A stretch of DNA of 64,000 nucleotides from Georhizobium profundi (lineage in GTDB: Bacteria; Pseudomonadota; Alphaproteobacteria; Rhizobiales; Rhizobiaceae): the NCBI RefSeq assembly GCF_003952725.1, contig NZ_CP032509.1:2504001-2568000 (forward strand), in the 5' to 3' direction. The position numbers and the translations under genes were made by a program. This document shows, piece after piece, positions 8,146-17,169 of the stretch (positions within the stretch are counted from its first letter, which is position 1; each line of letters opens with the position of its first letter). Below the pieces are notes generated by a model. The model saw only the letters and a list, made by a program, of their open reading frames with translations. It made no database searches and was not told where the DNA came from.

Positions 8146-9387
8146 ATGACCAAGAAGACACCATTCAGCATCAAGCGCCGCACCTTCATTGCGGGATCAG
8201 GCGCAGCGGCCCTTGCCGCCGGCGTAACGGGGTTTCCGGCCGTGCTGCGCGCGCAGGCACCTGATCCGGTCCGCATCGGCCTCGTGCACCCCGTTACCGG
8301 GTTCATTGCCTTTTCGGGCACCCAATGCCGCGCTGGCGCCGAACTGGCCATCGCCGATATCAATGCGGCCGGTGGCATTCAGTCGCTCGGCGGCGCGCAG
8401 CTCGAAGCGATGCTGGCCGACAGCCAGGGCCGGCCGGAACTTGGCGCATCGGAGACCGCGCGCCTGATCGAAGGCGGCGCAGTCGGCATCGTCGCCGGCT
8501 TTTCCTCTGCCATTTCGCTGGCCACCACGCAGGAAGCCGCCAAGACAAACACGCCGCATGTGGTGGATGTCGGCGTCGCCGACGACATCGTCAATCGCGG
8601 CCTGACGAACACCTTCCGCTTCGCGCCCGGCTACGGCGCCGTGGCGCAGTCGGCCGTCGCCCGCCTGGATGAGATCAACAAGGCGGCGAACAGCCCTGCG
8701 AAGACGGCTGTCATCATCCACGAAGAATCGCTCTTCGGCACCGGTACCGCCAATCTGATGACTGAAGAACTGCCGAAGATCGGCATCGAAGTCCTGTCCG
8801 TCATCCGGCACGCGAACCCGACGCGCGACTTCACCAACATTGCGCTCCAGCTGCGTTCGCTGCAGCCCGATCTCATCATCCCGGCGAACTACTACAACGA
8901 ATACGTGCTCCTCGCGCGTACGCTTCGCCAACAGCGCATCGAGGCCAAGGGCATCTATTCGGTTCTGGGCGGCGCAGCCTCCAACGTGCAGTTCGTCCAG
9001 GAATTCCCGGAAGCTGCTGAGTTCATCATGGATTGCAACCACTGGTACGATCCGAACTCGGAAGTAGCGCTGCAGCGCCGTGCAGCTGCCGAGGCCAAGA
9101 ACCTTTTCTACACCTACGAAGTGTTCTGCGCCTACAACGCAGTCGCCTTCCTGGCGGACGCGATCGAGCGTGCTGGCTCGACTGAGAAGGAAGCGGTCAT
9201 CGAGGCGCTGAACGGTTCGACCTGGGACAATCACGGCATGCCCTATGGCCCGACGGAGATCGTTAACGGCCAGAACCAGGGCGCGCAGGCGGTGAACACG
9301 CAGGTGCAGAGCGGCAGGATCGAGGTCGTTCTGCCAGCCGAGTTCGCTTCGGCGGAAGCGGTCTTCCCAATGCCTTCGGCTGGCTAA
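8146..9387 (+). CDS. ABC importer periplasmic binding protein, LivJ/LivK type
   Basis: A 413-residue protein of the branched-chain amino acid / amide binding family (Peripla_BP_6). Residues 1-37 form an export signal with the twin-arginine-like pattern KRRTFIAGSG and a probable cleavage after RAQA. The mature part starts PVRIGLVHPVTGFIAFSGTQ, the first beta strand and ligand loop of this class, and continues through the usual two alternating lobes. It catches the solute in the periplasm for the LivHMGF-like components just downstream. Family members bind amino acids, amides, urea or aromatic acids, so the ligand cannot be read from sequence. AGAGAGGA precedes the ATG. Confidence 0.85.
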   Translation: MTKKTPFSIKRRTFIAGSGAAALAAGVTGFPAVLRAQAPDPVRIGLVHPVTGFIAFSGTQCRAGAELAIADINAAGGIQSLGGAQLEAMLADSQGRPELGASETARLIEGGAVGIVAGFSSAISLATTQEAAKTNTPHVVDVGVADDIVNRGLTNTFRFAPGYGAVAQSAVARLDEINKAANSPAKTAVIIHEESLFGTGTANLMTEELPKIGIEVLSVIRHANPTRDFTNIALQLRSLQPDLIIPANYYNEYVLLARTLRQQRIEAKGIYSVLGGAASNVQFVQEFPEAAEFIMDCNHWYDPNSEVALQRRAAAEAKNLFYTYEVFCAYNAVAFLADAIERAGSTEKEAVIEALNGSTWDNHGMPYGPTEIVNGQNQGAQAVNTQVQSGRIEVVLPAEFASAEAVFPMPSAG

Positions 9388-9469
9388 ACGCCAATTCGCC
9401 GATAGTGCGGGGCGGCAGCGCCGTCCCGCGACCATCTCCCGCTCATCCTCCACGCACTGGAAAGGTGTC

Positions 9470-10342
9470 ATGGTCGATCCGGTCATTCTCATTCCGTCGC
9501 TGATCAACGGCCTCACGACGGGCGCGCTCTACGCGCTCGTCGCGCTCGGCCTGACGCTGATCTACGGCGTTCTCCACATCATCAATTTCGCGCATGGCGC
9601 GCTTTTGATGCTGGCACTCTTCGGCGTCTTCTTCCTGAACCAGATATTCGGGATCGATCCCTACTGGGCACTCCTCATCGTGCCGCCGGCAATGTTCGTG
9701 ATCGGTTACGGCCTGCAGCGCGGCATCATCGGCAAGGCGAGCCACGGTCGTGACGAGAACATCCTTCTGGTGACGCTCGGGCTCTCGATCATCATCGAGA
9801 ACATGTCGCTCTACTTCTTCCGCTCCGACACGCGGACGGTGGACACGCCGTATTCCTTTGAGGTGGTCGAGTTCGCCGGTGCCTTCCTGCCGCTGCCGAA
9901 GGTCATCGCTTTCTTCGGTGCCCTTATCACGGCCGGCCTTCTCTGGGCCTTCATGTCCAGGACCGACCTTGGTCGAGCCATTCGTGCGCTTGCCAAGGAG
10001 CGCAAGGGCGCACGCCTCGTCGGCATCAATGTCGATCATGTCTTTGCCATGAGCTTCGGCATCGGCATCGCCTGTCTCGGCGTCGCCGCCTGCCTGCTGA
10101 TGCCGAGCTACTACGTCAACCCGCAGGTCGGTTACGGCTTCGTGCTGATCGCCTTCACGACAGTGGTGCTCGGCGGCATGGGATCCTTCGTCGGGGCCAT
10201 GATCGGTGGTCTCATCATCGGCGTCGTCGAAGCGATGGGTGGTCTCTTCCTGGGGGATAGCCTCGGCCAGTTCGGCATCTTCGCCATCTTCATCCTCATC
10301 CTTCTCTTCCGCCCCACCGGGCTTCTCGGACACAAGGCGTAA
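9470..10342 (+). CDS. ABC importer permease, LivH type
   Basis: A 290-residue polytopic inner-membrane protein with about eight hydrophobic helices. The family signature GLTLIYGVLHIINFAHGALL lies at about residues 27-46, and the coupling loop RTDLGRAIRALAKERKGARL at about 164-183 would contact the ATPases. It pairs with the LivM-like permease 6 bases downstream to form the translocation pore. The ATG follows GAAAGG. It lies in the same transcript as the binding protein, 82 bases before it. Confidence 0.88.
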   Translation: MVDPVILIPSLINGLTTGALYALVALGLTLIYGVLHIINFAHGALLMLALFGVFFLNQIFGIDPYWALLIVPPAMFVIGYGLQRGIIGKASHGRDENILLVTLGLSIIIENMSLYFFRSDTRTVDTPYSFEVVEFAGAFLPLPKVIAFFGALITAGLLWAFMSRTDLGRAIRALAKERKGARLVGINVDHVFAMSFGIGIACLGVAACLLMPSYYVNPQVGYGFVLIAFTTVVLGGMGSFVGAMIGGLIIGVVEAMGGLFLGDSLGQFGIFAIFILILLFRPTGLLGHKA

Positions 10343-10348
10343 GGCGGC

Positions 10349-11326
10349 ATGATCAATCGCAACCAACTCCTGACGCTCCTCATCGTCTTCGCTATCATCG
10401 GCACGGCGCCTTTCTGGATCGCGCGTGAATCAACGCTCAACACCGTCATCCTGATCCTCTATGTCGCGCTGCTGGGCCAAGCCTGGAACATCCTCGGTGG
10501 CTATGGCGGCCAGTTCTCCTTCGGCCATGCAGCCTTCTTCGGTACGGGCGCCTATTCCGTCGCCGTCCTGCAGCTGCAATACGGCATCAATCCCTGGATC
10601 GGGCTCTTCATCGGCGGGCTGCTCGCCATGGGCGTTGCGCTCTTCATCGGCTTTGCGAGCTTCCGTTACGGTCTACGCGGCTCCTATTTCGCGCTGGTGA
10701 CGCTCGCTTTTGCCGAGGTGCTGCGCATCCTGTCGAATTCCGTCTCGTTCACGGGGGGAGGGGTCGGCATTCTGATCCCGCTCAGCCGTGATCCGGCCAA
10801 CATGCAGTTTGCCAACAATGTCGGCTATTTCTGGCTGATCTGGGCCCTTTGCCTTGCCTGCTTCCTGACCGTGTGGTGGCTCGGACGCTCGCGCTTCGGC
10901 GCATGGCTGCAGGCCGTACGCGACAATGAAGACGCGGCACGCGCGCTCGGGGTCGATGTCTTCGCGACCAAGATGAAGGCGGCGGCCCTGTCCGGCTTCT
11001 TCTCCGGCCTCGCGGGCGTCTTCTACGCCCAGTTCTATCTCTATCTCGATCCCGCGATTGCGTATGGCTCAGCCGTGTCGATCGAATCCCTGCTGGTGCC
11101 GATCATCGGCGGCATGGGGACACTTTTCGGCCCGCTCATCGGTGCAGCCGTTACCCATCTGCTTGCGGAGACGACCCGTCACTTTGTCGGCGACGTGCCG
11201 GGGATCGCGCTCGCGATCTATGGCCTGCTGCTCATTCTCGTCGTCATGTTCCTGCCGCGCGGCCTGATCAGCATCTTCGGTCGCATCGGTGGACTGTTCG
11301 GATCGCGGAGGGCAGCCGATGCTTGA
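10349..11326 (+). CDS. ABC importer permease, LivM type
   Basis: A 325-residue inner-membrane permease with about nine hydrophobic segments. It shows the LivM signatures ALLGQAWNILGGYGGQFSFG (about residues 41-60), a Gly-rich loop SFTGGGVGILIPLSRDP and the ATPase-coupling segment GAWLQAVRDNEDAARALGV (about 181-199). It forms the membrane channel with the LivH partner. Its stop codon lies inside the first codons of the next gene (8-base overlap), so translation of permease and ATPase is probably coupled. Confidence 0.88.
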   Translation: MINRNQLLTLLIVFAIIGTAPFWIARESTLNTVILILYVALLGQAWNILGGYGGQFSFGHAAFFGTGAYSVAVLQLQYGINPWIGLFIGGLLAMGVALFIGFASFRYGLRGSYFALVTLAFAEVLRILSNSVSFTGGGVGILIPLSRDPANMQFANNVGYFWLIWALCLACFLTVWWLGRSRFGAWLQAVRDNEDAARALGVDVFATKMKAAALSGFFSGLAGVFYAQFYLYLDPAIAYGSAVSIESLLVPIIGGMGTLFGPLIGAAVTHLLAETTRHFVGDVPGIALAIYGLLLILVVMFLPRGLISIFGRIGGLFGSRRAADA

Positions 11327-12074
11327 GGTCAACGGGATCACCAAATCCTTCGGCGGGTTGAAAGCCGTCGATGGCGTGTCGCTCTCAGTCAAGCAGGGCA
11401 GCCTCGTCTCGCTCATCGGACCCAATGGCGCCGGCAAGACGACGTTCTTCGCATTGATCACCGGTTTCCATCGCCCGGACGGTGGCACGGTCCAGTTCGA
11501 TGGCAAGAACATCATGGGTGCCAAACCAAGCGATATCGCGCAGGCCGGCATGGTGCGCACATTCCAGATCGTCCAGCCTTTTGCAGGCCAGACGGTGCGT
11601 GAGAACATCGCCGTCGGCGCGCATCTGCGCCACGCGTCACGCCGGGATGCGCTGGATCGCGCTGCCGAAGTGGCTGAAAAGGTAGGGCTCGGCGACAGGC
11701 TCGATATGGATGCAGCAAGTCTCACGGTTGCTGGTCGCAAGCGGCTCGAAGTCGCTCGTGCGCTCGCAACAGATCCAAAGCTCGTTCTTTTCGACGAAGT
11801 CCTTGCCGGTCTCAATCCGAGCGAGATCCGCGACGTCATCCCCGTCATTCGGGCGGTGCGCGACAGCGGCGTGACCATCTTGCTGATCGAGCACGTCATG
11901 CAGGCCGTGATGCAGCTTTCCGAATACACCTGGGTGCTTAACCAGGGACGACTGATTGCCGAGGGACCGCCGCGCGCGGTCGCGGCGGACAAGGCCGTCA
12001 TCGAAGCCTATCTCGGCCCAGGCATGGCCGCGCGGCTCAGCGCCCAGGCAAAGAAGGAGCCGGCTCATGCCTGA
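11319..12074 (+). CDS. ABC importer ATPase, LivG type
   Basis: A 251-residue ATPase. Walker A is GPNGAGKTT (about residues 36-44) and Walker B is LVLFDEVLAGL (about 153-163). The signature region reads LTVAGRKRLEVARALA, the variant usual in the LivG branch in place of LSGGQ, and IEHVMQAV is the H-loop. The start is ATG 11319, with GGAGGG upstream, rather than the longer frame from 11289. It overlaps the LivM-like stop by 8 bases and the next ATPase by 8 bases. It energises import of the unknown solute. Confidence 0.88.
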   Translation: MLEVNGITKSFGGLKAVDGVSLSVKQGSLVSLIGPNGAGKTTFFALITGFHRPDGGTVQFDGKNIMGAKPSDIAQAGMVRTFQIVQPFAGQTVRENIAVGAHLRHASRRDALDRAAEVAEKVGLGDRLDMDAASLTVAGRKRLEVARALATDPKLVLFDEVLAGLNPSEIRDVIPVIRAVRDSGVTILLIEHVMQAVMQLSEYTWVLNQGRLIAEGPPRAVAADKAVIEAYLGPGMAARLSAQAKKEPAHA

Positions 12075-12822
12075 CGCTGCAATCGTTGAACGGCCGTTGC
12101 CAACGGCCTCGACCGAGACTGTTCTCAGCGTCAAAGGGCTTCGAGCCGGCTATGGCGCAGTAGAGGTCCTACGCGGCATCGATATCGAGATCCGCAAAGG
12201 GCAGATCGTCGCGCTGCTCGGGTCGAACGGTGTGGGCAAGACGACATTCAATGCCGTTGTGTCGGGTCTGATCAAACCCTGGTCCGGCGACGTCGTCTTC
12301 AAGGGAAGCAAACTCCCCGGCGGACGGGCGGAGGCTGCAGTGGATGCAGGGCTCAGCCTTGTGCCGGAAGGGCGCTTGATCTTCCCGAACATGACGGTCC
12401 ACGAGAACCTCGTGCTTGGCAGCTATCGCCGGGGACGCGCCAATCGTGACGCCAATATCGACAAGGTGGTCGGCGTCTTCCCGCGGCTCAAGGAGCGTTT
12501 TTCCCAAAAAGCAGGCACGCTTTCGGGTGGCGAACAACAGATGCTGGCGATCGGCCGAGGCATGATGGCGGAGCCGAGATTGCTCATCCTCGACGAACCG
12601 TCTCTTGGACTGTCTCCGCTTCTGGTCGAGGAGATGTTCAATCTCATCAAGCGCCTGAACGAAGAGGGTCTGACAATCCTGCTCGTGGAGCAGAACGTCG
12701 TTCAGTCGCTTGAAATCGCGGATCATGGATTCGTGCTCGAGAATGGCGCGATCAGCCTTTCCGGATCGGCCCAAGAACTGATGGACGATCCCGACCTCCA
12801 GCGGTCCTATCTGGGAATCTGA
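12067..12822 (+). CDS. ABC importer ATPase, LivF type
   Basis: A 251-residue ATPase with Walker A GSNGVGKTT, signature TLSGGEQQMLAIGRGMM, Walker B LLILDEPSLGLSPLL and a LVEQNV H-loop, all as in LivF. An N-terminal extension of about 17 residues (PDAAIVERPLPTASTE) precedes the first beta strand. The start ATG 12067 is internal to the end of the LivG-like gene. With LivG it makes the heterodimeric motor of the importer. The aconitase-like gene follows after 3 bases, tying the transporter to the catabolic enzymes. Confidence 0.88.
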   Translation: MPDAAIVERPLPTASTETVLSVKGLRAGYGAVEVLRGIDIEIRKGQIVALLGSNGVGKTTFNAVVSGLIKPWSGDVVFKGSKLPGGRAEAAVDAGLSLVPEGRLIFPNMTVHENLVLGSYRRGRANRDANIDKVVGVFPRLKERFSQKAGTLSGGEQQMLAIGRGMMAEPRLLILDEPSLGLSPLLVEEMFNLIKRLNEEGLTILLVEQNVVQSLEIADHGFVLENGAISLSGSAQELMDDPDLQRSYLGI

Positions 12823-12825
12823 GAG

Positions 12826-14091
12826 ATGCCTCAAAGTCTTGCACAGAAGATCATTGCGCGTGCATCCGGACGCAGCCATGTCGAAGTGGGCGATGTGGTG
12901 ACGGCTCGGGTCGATCTCGCCATGATCCACGATTCCGGCGGGCCGCGCCGGGTCGAGCCGATCCTCAAGCGTCTTGGTGTCGGCCTTTATGACAAGGACA
13001 AGGTTGTCCTCGTCTCCGACCATTACGTGCCTGGCGACACGGAAGAGGGCGCTGCAATCCTGCAACTGACCCGCCGCTGGGCAGCCGAGAAGGGCGTGAC
13101 CTTCTATGATGGCGAAGGCATTTGCCACGTCGTGCTACCTGAGAGAGGGCATCTGAAGCCTGGAATGTTCGTCGTCGGCGGTGACAGCCACTCGCCGACC
13201 GGTGGCGCCTTCGGTGCCTACATGTTCGGTATCGGCGCGACAGAGATGGCAGGTGTGCTGGCAACCGGCGAGATCTGGATCAAGGTGCCGGAGACGATCC
13301 GCATCGAGTGGTCCGGAACGCTCGGGCCGCGCTTGATGGCCAAGGACATGCTGCTTGCGATGTGTGGCCGGCTCGGCATGGATGGCGGACGCTATCAGGC
13401 CATCGAATATGCCGGCGAAACTGTCCGCGGGCTCGGCATGCAGGAGCGGATGACGCTCTCCAACATGGCCGCCGAACTGGGGGCCCAGGCGGGTCTGATT
13501 GCTCCTGATCAAACGACGATGGCGTGGCTAGCCGAGCATGGCGCGACCGATTTGCCCGATCCGGCGCACTGGCAACCGGATCTTGATGCGGTTCCGGACG
13601 AGCTTCACCGGTTCGATGCGGAGACACTCGTGCCCCAGGTTGCCGCGCCCCATTCTCCCGCCAATTCGGCCCCTGTCGATGAATACGAGCCGACGGACAT
13701 CGACGTCGCCTATATCGGCGCCTGTACCGGGGCGAAATACACCGACCTCAAGGCGGCCGCCGATATCCTTCGCGGGCGCACGCTTGCAAAGGGCGTCGAG
13801 CTTCTCGTCGCACCGTCGTCGAAGCGCGACCAGGATCGCGCCGCCGACGAGGGCATCATGAAAGTACTCGAAGATGCTGGGGCAAAGGTGCTGCCGAATG
13901 CCTGCGGTATCTGCGCGGGCTATGGCTCGGCGCGTCTCGGCGAGGACGTGACGTGCATCTCGACGACGGCGCGCAATTTCCGTGGCCGCATGGGCGCGAA
14001 GTCGTCGAAGGTCTATCTCGGTTCACCCTATACGGTTGCCGCTTCCGCTCTCGCCGGGCGGATCGTCGATCCGCGCGAGGTCGGGGCATGA
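12826..14091 (+). CDS. Aconitase-family hydratase large subunit (LeuC/DmdA-like)
   Basis: A 421-residue Fe-S hydro-lyase subunit of the isopropylmalate isomerase / homoaconitase / dimethylmaleate hydratase branch. Cys300 (GACTGAKYTDL) and Cys360/Cys363 (NACGICAGYG) are the three expected [4Fe-4S] ligands. The N-terminal half has the active-site strands VVLVSDHYVPGDT and VVGGDSHSPTGGAFGAYMFG. It would form a heterodimer with the small subunit encoded next (ATGA overlap) and add water to, or remove it from, an unsaturated dicarboxylate. A biosynthetic LeuC role is unlikely, because the neighbours are import and ring-opening genes and no leuA or leuB is present. The exact substrate is unknown. 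Confidence 0.8.
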   Translation: MPQSLAQKIIARASGRSHVEVGDVVTARVDLAMIHDSGGPRRVEPILKRLGVGLYDKDKVVLVSDHYVPGDTEEGAAILQLTRRWAAEKGVTFYDGEGICHVVLPERGHLKPGMFVVGGDSHSPTGGAFGAYMFGIGATEMAGVLATGEIWIKVPETIRIEWSGTLGPRLMAKDMLLAMCGRLGMDGGRYQAIEYAGETVRGLGMQERMTLSNMAAELGAQAGLIAPDQTTMAWLAEHGATDLPDPAHWQPDLDAVPDELHRFDAETLVPQVAAPHSPANSAPVDEYEPTDIDVAYIGACTGAKYTDLKAAADILRGRTLAKGVELLVAPSSKRDQDRAADEGIMKVLEDAGAKVLPNACGICAGYGSARLGEDVTCISTTARNFRGRMGAKSSKVYLGSPYTVAASALAGRIVDPREVGA

Positions 14092-14609
14092 CAATGGTTG
14101 TCCCCCGTCACCGTGCCTTCGTTTTCGGCAACGACATCGATACCGACGCCCTTGCCCCTGGCCAGTACATGGGCGGCGGTATCGAGGCGCTCGCCGCCCA
14201 TTGCCTCGAGGCTGTGGACCCTGACTTCGCATCATCCGTGCAGCCGGGCGACATCGTCGTCGCTGGCAAGAATTTCGGTATGGGCTCGTCCCGGGAACAA
14301 GCCGCGCAGGCACTCCGCCATCTTGGCGTTGGCGCAGTCGTCGCGCGATCCTTTGCAGGCATCTTCTATCGCAACGCGATCAATCTCGGTCTTCCCGTGT
14401 TCATCGCGACGGGAGACACCTCCATGCTCCGTCCCGGCGACGCGGTTGAAATCGATATCGATGGCGCGGCGCTTCTCACGCAAACCGGGCGGATCGCGCT
14501 CGAGCCGCTGCCCTATTTCCTCCTGGACATGATCGCCGATGGCGGCCTCGTTCCTCATCTCGAAAAGCGGTTCGCCGCAAGCGCCAGCCCGAAGGAGACT
14601 GCATTATGA
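14088..14609 (+). CDS. Aconitase-family hydratase small subunit (LeuD/DmdB-like)
   Basis: A 173-residue swivel domain with the expected FGNDIDTDALAPGQYM and GKNFGMGSSREQAAQAL motifs. The latter, around residues 60-76, is the conserved loop that contacts the substrate carboxylate. It completes the hydratase with the preceding large subunit. The start is ATG 14088, overlapping the large-subunit stop by 4 bases, and its own stop overlaps the next gene by 4 bases. A separate small subunit of this length is the norm for the LeuCD and DmdAB type, unlike one-chain aconitases. Confidence 0.82.
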   Translation: MTMVVPRHRAFVFGNDIDTDALAPGQYMGGGIEALAAHCLEAVDPDFASSVQPGDIVVAGKNFGMGSSREQAAQALRHLGVGAVVARSFAGIFYRNAINLGLPVFIATGDTSMLRPGDAVEIDIDGAALLTQTGRIALEPLPYFLLDMIADGGLVPHLEKRFAASASPKETAL

Positions 14610-15481
14610 CGCGCCTCAAAGCGCGCCTCGCAGAGCAGCGCATCGTCGTCGCTCCAGGCATCTATGATGGATTGTCTGCGCTCGTCGCCGAACAGTCCGG
14701 TGCCGAGGCGATCTATCTGTCGGGCGCTTCGCTCGCCTACACCCGTTTCGGCCGACCCGATATCGGGCTCGTTTCGGTCAGTGAGGTGGCCGATGCGGTC
14801 GGCGCCATCTGCGAGCGGGTTTCGCTGCCGCTGATCGTCGATGGCGACACAGGCTTCGGCAATGCACTGAATGTGCAGCGCACGGTGCGCATGTTCGAAC
14901 GCATGGGCGCTGCCGCAATCCAGATTGAGGACCAGACGATGCCCAAGCGGTGCGGGCATCTGAACGGCAAATCGCTGGTGTCCACCGGCGAGATGGTCGG
15001 CAAGATCAAGGCTGCGGCCGATGCACGTCAGGACGAGCATTTTGTCGTTATCGCGCGCACCGACGCGATCGGTGTCGATGGGTTCCAGGCTGGGCTCGAC
15101 CGCGGCGCGGCCTATGCGGAAGCGGGTGCCGATGTCGTGTTCGTGGAGGCGCCAAGGTCGGTCGACGAGATGGAGTCCATCGTGTCCACCCTTGGCTCAC
15201 GCGTTCCGCTGATGGCGAACATGGTCGAAGGCGGAAAGACGCCGACGCTGACAGCCAACGACCTGGAAGCAATCGGCTTTTCGCTCGTCATCTTCCCCGG
15301 CGGGCTGACCCGCGCGGTGGCACGCACGATGCGCGCCTATTTCGAGAGCTTGCTGGCGCACGGATCCAACGCGCCGTTCAAGCAGCACATGTACGATTTC
15401 GCCGGCATCAATGCCGTTGTCGGCACCGACGAGATGCTGGCTGCGGGTGCAGCCTATGACGAAAAGAGGTTCGAACCATGA
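14606..15481 (+). CDS. Isocitrate lyase / PEP mutase family carbon-carbon lyase
   Basis: A 291-residue TIM-barrel enzyme. VDGDTGFG (Asp79, Asp81) and IEDQ (Glu108, Asp109) give the Mg2+ site, and the mobile-loop motif PKRCGH with Cys116 is the catalytic acid found in isocitrate, methylisocitrate and dimethylmalate lyases but not in the hydrolase/mutase branches. It therefore probably splits a 2-hydroxy (substituted malate-like) acid into pyruvate or glyoxylate plus a carboxylic acid. It directly follows the hydratase genes, the same hydratase-then-lyase pairing known from dimethylmaleate degradation in nicotinate fermenters. The exact substrate is inferred only. Confidence 0.82.
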   Translation: MTRLKARLAEQRIVVAPGIYDGLSALVAEQSGAEAIYLSGASLAYTRFGRPDIGLVSVSEVADAVGAICERVSLPLIVDGDTGFGNALNVQRTVRMFERMGAAAIQIEDQTMPKRCGHLNGKSLVSTGEMVGKIKAAADARQDEHFVVIARTDAIGVDGFQAGLDRGAAYAEAGADVVFVEAPRSVDEMESIVSTLGSRVPLMANMVEGGKTPTLTANDLEAIGFSLVIFPGGLTRAVARTMRAYFESLLAHGSNAPFKQHMYDFAGINAVVGTDEMLAAGAAYDEKRFEP

Positions 15482-17169
15482 TCGATCCCGTTCTTCTCGC
15501 CATCCTCAAGGGACGGCTTGAACAGATCGCAGACGAGATGGATGCGACGCTGTTCCGCTCTGCGTTCAACCCCATCATCGCCGAGGCCCACGATGCTTCG
15601 CACGGCATCTATGATGCGGTCACCGGAGACACTCTGGTCCAGGGTAAGTCCGGGCTGCCGATCTTCGTCGGTGTCATGGCCTTTGCGGTCAAGGCGGTCA
15701 TCGAGAAGGCAGCAAAATCCGGTGGCCCGAAGGACGGCGACGTCTGGATCTTCAACGACCCCTATGCCGGCGGCACGCATTTGTCCGATTTCAGGTTGGT
15801 GCGTCCCTTGTTCCGCGATGGCAAGGTATTCTGCTACCTCGCCTCGGTCGGCCATTGGCACGATGTCGGCGGAAACGTGCCCGGCAACTACAATCCGGTC
15901 GCGACGGAAAGCTTCCAGGAGGGGATGCTCATCCCGCCGGTCAAGCTCTACGACAGGGGCGAACTGCGCCAGGACGTCATCGATATCCTGTCGTCGAATT
16001 CACGCCTGCCCAACTCGCTCTTCGGCGATCTCAACGGCCAGATCAACGCGCTCGCGCTCGGCGTCAAGCGCATGGAGGAGCTTCTTGCCGACTATGGCGA
16101 CGGCACAGTCGAGGCGGCGCTCGGCGAACTGAAGGCGCGCGCGGCCCAACTCATGCGGGCAGAGATCAAGGCACTTCCGCAGGGCACCGTCTCGGCTGAG
16201 GATTTTCTCGATAATGACGGCATTGTCGACGAACCACTGCGCATCGCGCTCGATCTCAAGATCGAAGGCGAGCGCATGGTGATGGATTTCTCCCGCTCGT
16301 CTCCAGCCTGCGCCGGCCCCGTCAACATCTCGCGCGCCACCACCATTGCCGCCTGCTATGTGGCGCTCAAGCACATCTTCGGCGACGTGCCCGCCAATGC
16401 GGGCGTGCTCGAGCCGGTCGAGTTCGTGATCCCCGAAGACAGCCTGCTTTCGGTGCGCGCGCCGAAGCCGGTTGGCGGTTATACCGAAACGATCCTGCGC
16501 CTGATCGACGTGGTCTTCCAGGCAATTGCGACGATTGCGCCTGAGCGGTCCAATGGCTGCGCCTATGGCACGATCAACGCATTGTCGCTCGCCGGCTATC
16601 GCGGTCCCGACAAGAAGCGCTGGGTCATGTTCTCCTTCTTCGGCGGCGGCCATGGTGGTCACCCGGAAGGTGATGGGTTGAACCACGGCAACGCGCCGAT
16701 TTCGACAGCGACGATCCCGCCGCTCGAGATCCTCGAAGCGGCCTATCCGATCATGTTCACGCAATGGGGGCTGCGCCAAGATTCCGGCGGAGCCGGCAAG
16801 AGCCGCGGCGGACTGGGCGCCGTTTACGAGCTGGAGCTGCTGGAGGAAGAGGCTGACGTTTTCCTCTTCGGTGAGCGCGGTCGCTTTGCGCCGAAAGGCG
16901 TCGTCGGCGGCGGCGATGCGGCGCTCAATCGCTTCAGCTACGAGCAGACCGATGGCGAGAAGACCCCGCCCATGGCGTCCAAGATGGTCGGCATCAAGCT
17001 GAAGCGCGGCCAGAAGGTCAGGCTCGAGACGCCGGGCGGCGGCGGTTACGGCGATCCGGCGGAGCGCGATCGGGCAGCCATCGAACGTGACGTGGCACTC
17101 GGTTTCGTCAGCGAGGAAGCGGCCGAACGCGATTACGGTTTCCAGTCGAACAAGAAGGACGCGGCCTGA
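15478..17169 (+). CDS. Hydantoinase B / oxoprolinase B-type subunit
   Basis: A 563-residue HyuB-family protein. It begins MIDPVLLAILKGRLEQIADE and has the family blocks AFNPIIAEAHDASHGIYDAV and DVWIFNDPYAGGTHLSDFRL (about residues 86-105), plus a Gly-rich C-terminal region GHGGHPEGDGLNHGNAP and ETPGGGGYGDPAERD. With HyuA it forms an ATP-dependent amidohydrolase: relatives open hydantoins, N-methylhydantoin, 5-oxoproline or caprolactam, and more distant ones carboxylate ketones. Here the B gene precedes A, the reverse of the commoner order. It overlaps the lyase gene by 4 bases. Confidence 0.85.
   Translation: MIDPVLLAILKGRLEQIADEMDATLFRSAFNPIIAEAHDASHGIYDAVTGDTLVQGKSGLPIFVGVMAFAVKAVIEKAAKSGGPKDGDVWIFNDPYAGGTHLSDFRLVRPLFRDGKVFCYLASVGHWHDVGGNVPGNYNPVATESFQEGMLIPPVKLYDRGELRQDVIDILSSNSRLPNSLFGDLNGQINALALGVKRMEELLADYGDGTVEAALGELKARAAQLMRAEIKALPQGTVSAEDFLDNDGIVDEPLRIALDLKIEGERMVMDFSRSSPACAGPVNISRATTIAACYVALKHIFGDVPANAGVLEPVEFVIPEDSLLSVRAPKPVGGYTETILRLIDVVFQAIATIAPERSNGCAYGTINALSLAGYRGPDKKRWVMFSFFGGGHGGHPEGDGLNHGNAPISTATIPPLEILEAAYPIMFTQWGLRQDSGGAGKSRGGLGAVYELELLEEEADVFLFGERGRFAPKGVVGGGDAALNRFSYEQTDGEKTPPMASKMVGIKLKRGQKVRLETPGGGGYGDPAERDRAAIERDVALGFVSEEAAERDYGFQSNKKDAA

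Noticed and set aside
8197..9516. A 439-residue minus-strand frame over the binding-protein gene
   Set aside because: The plus-strand frame is a clear periplasmic binding protein with a signal peptide; the antisense frame has mirror-type composition only.
12826..14609. Biosynthetic leuC/leuD (isopropylmalate isomerase)
   Set aside because: The genes lie between importer and lyase/hydantoinase genes with no leuA or leuB nearby, and the pairing with a PEP-mutase-family lyase fits a catabolic hydratase better.
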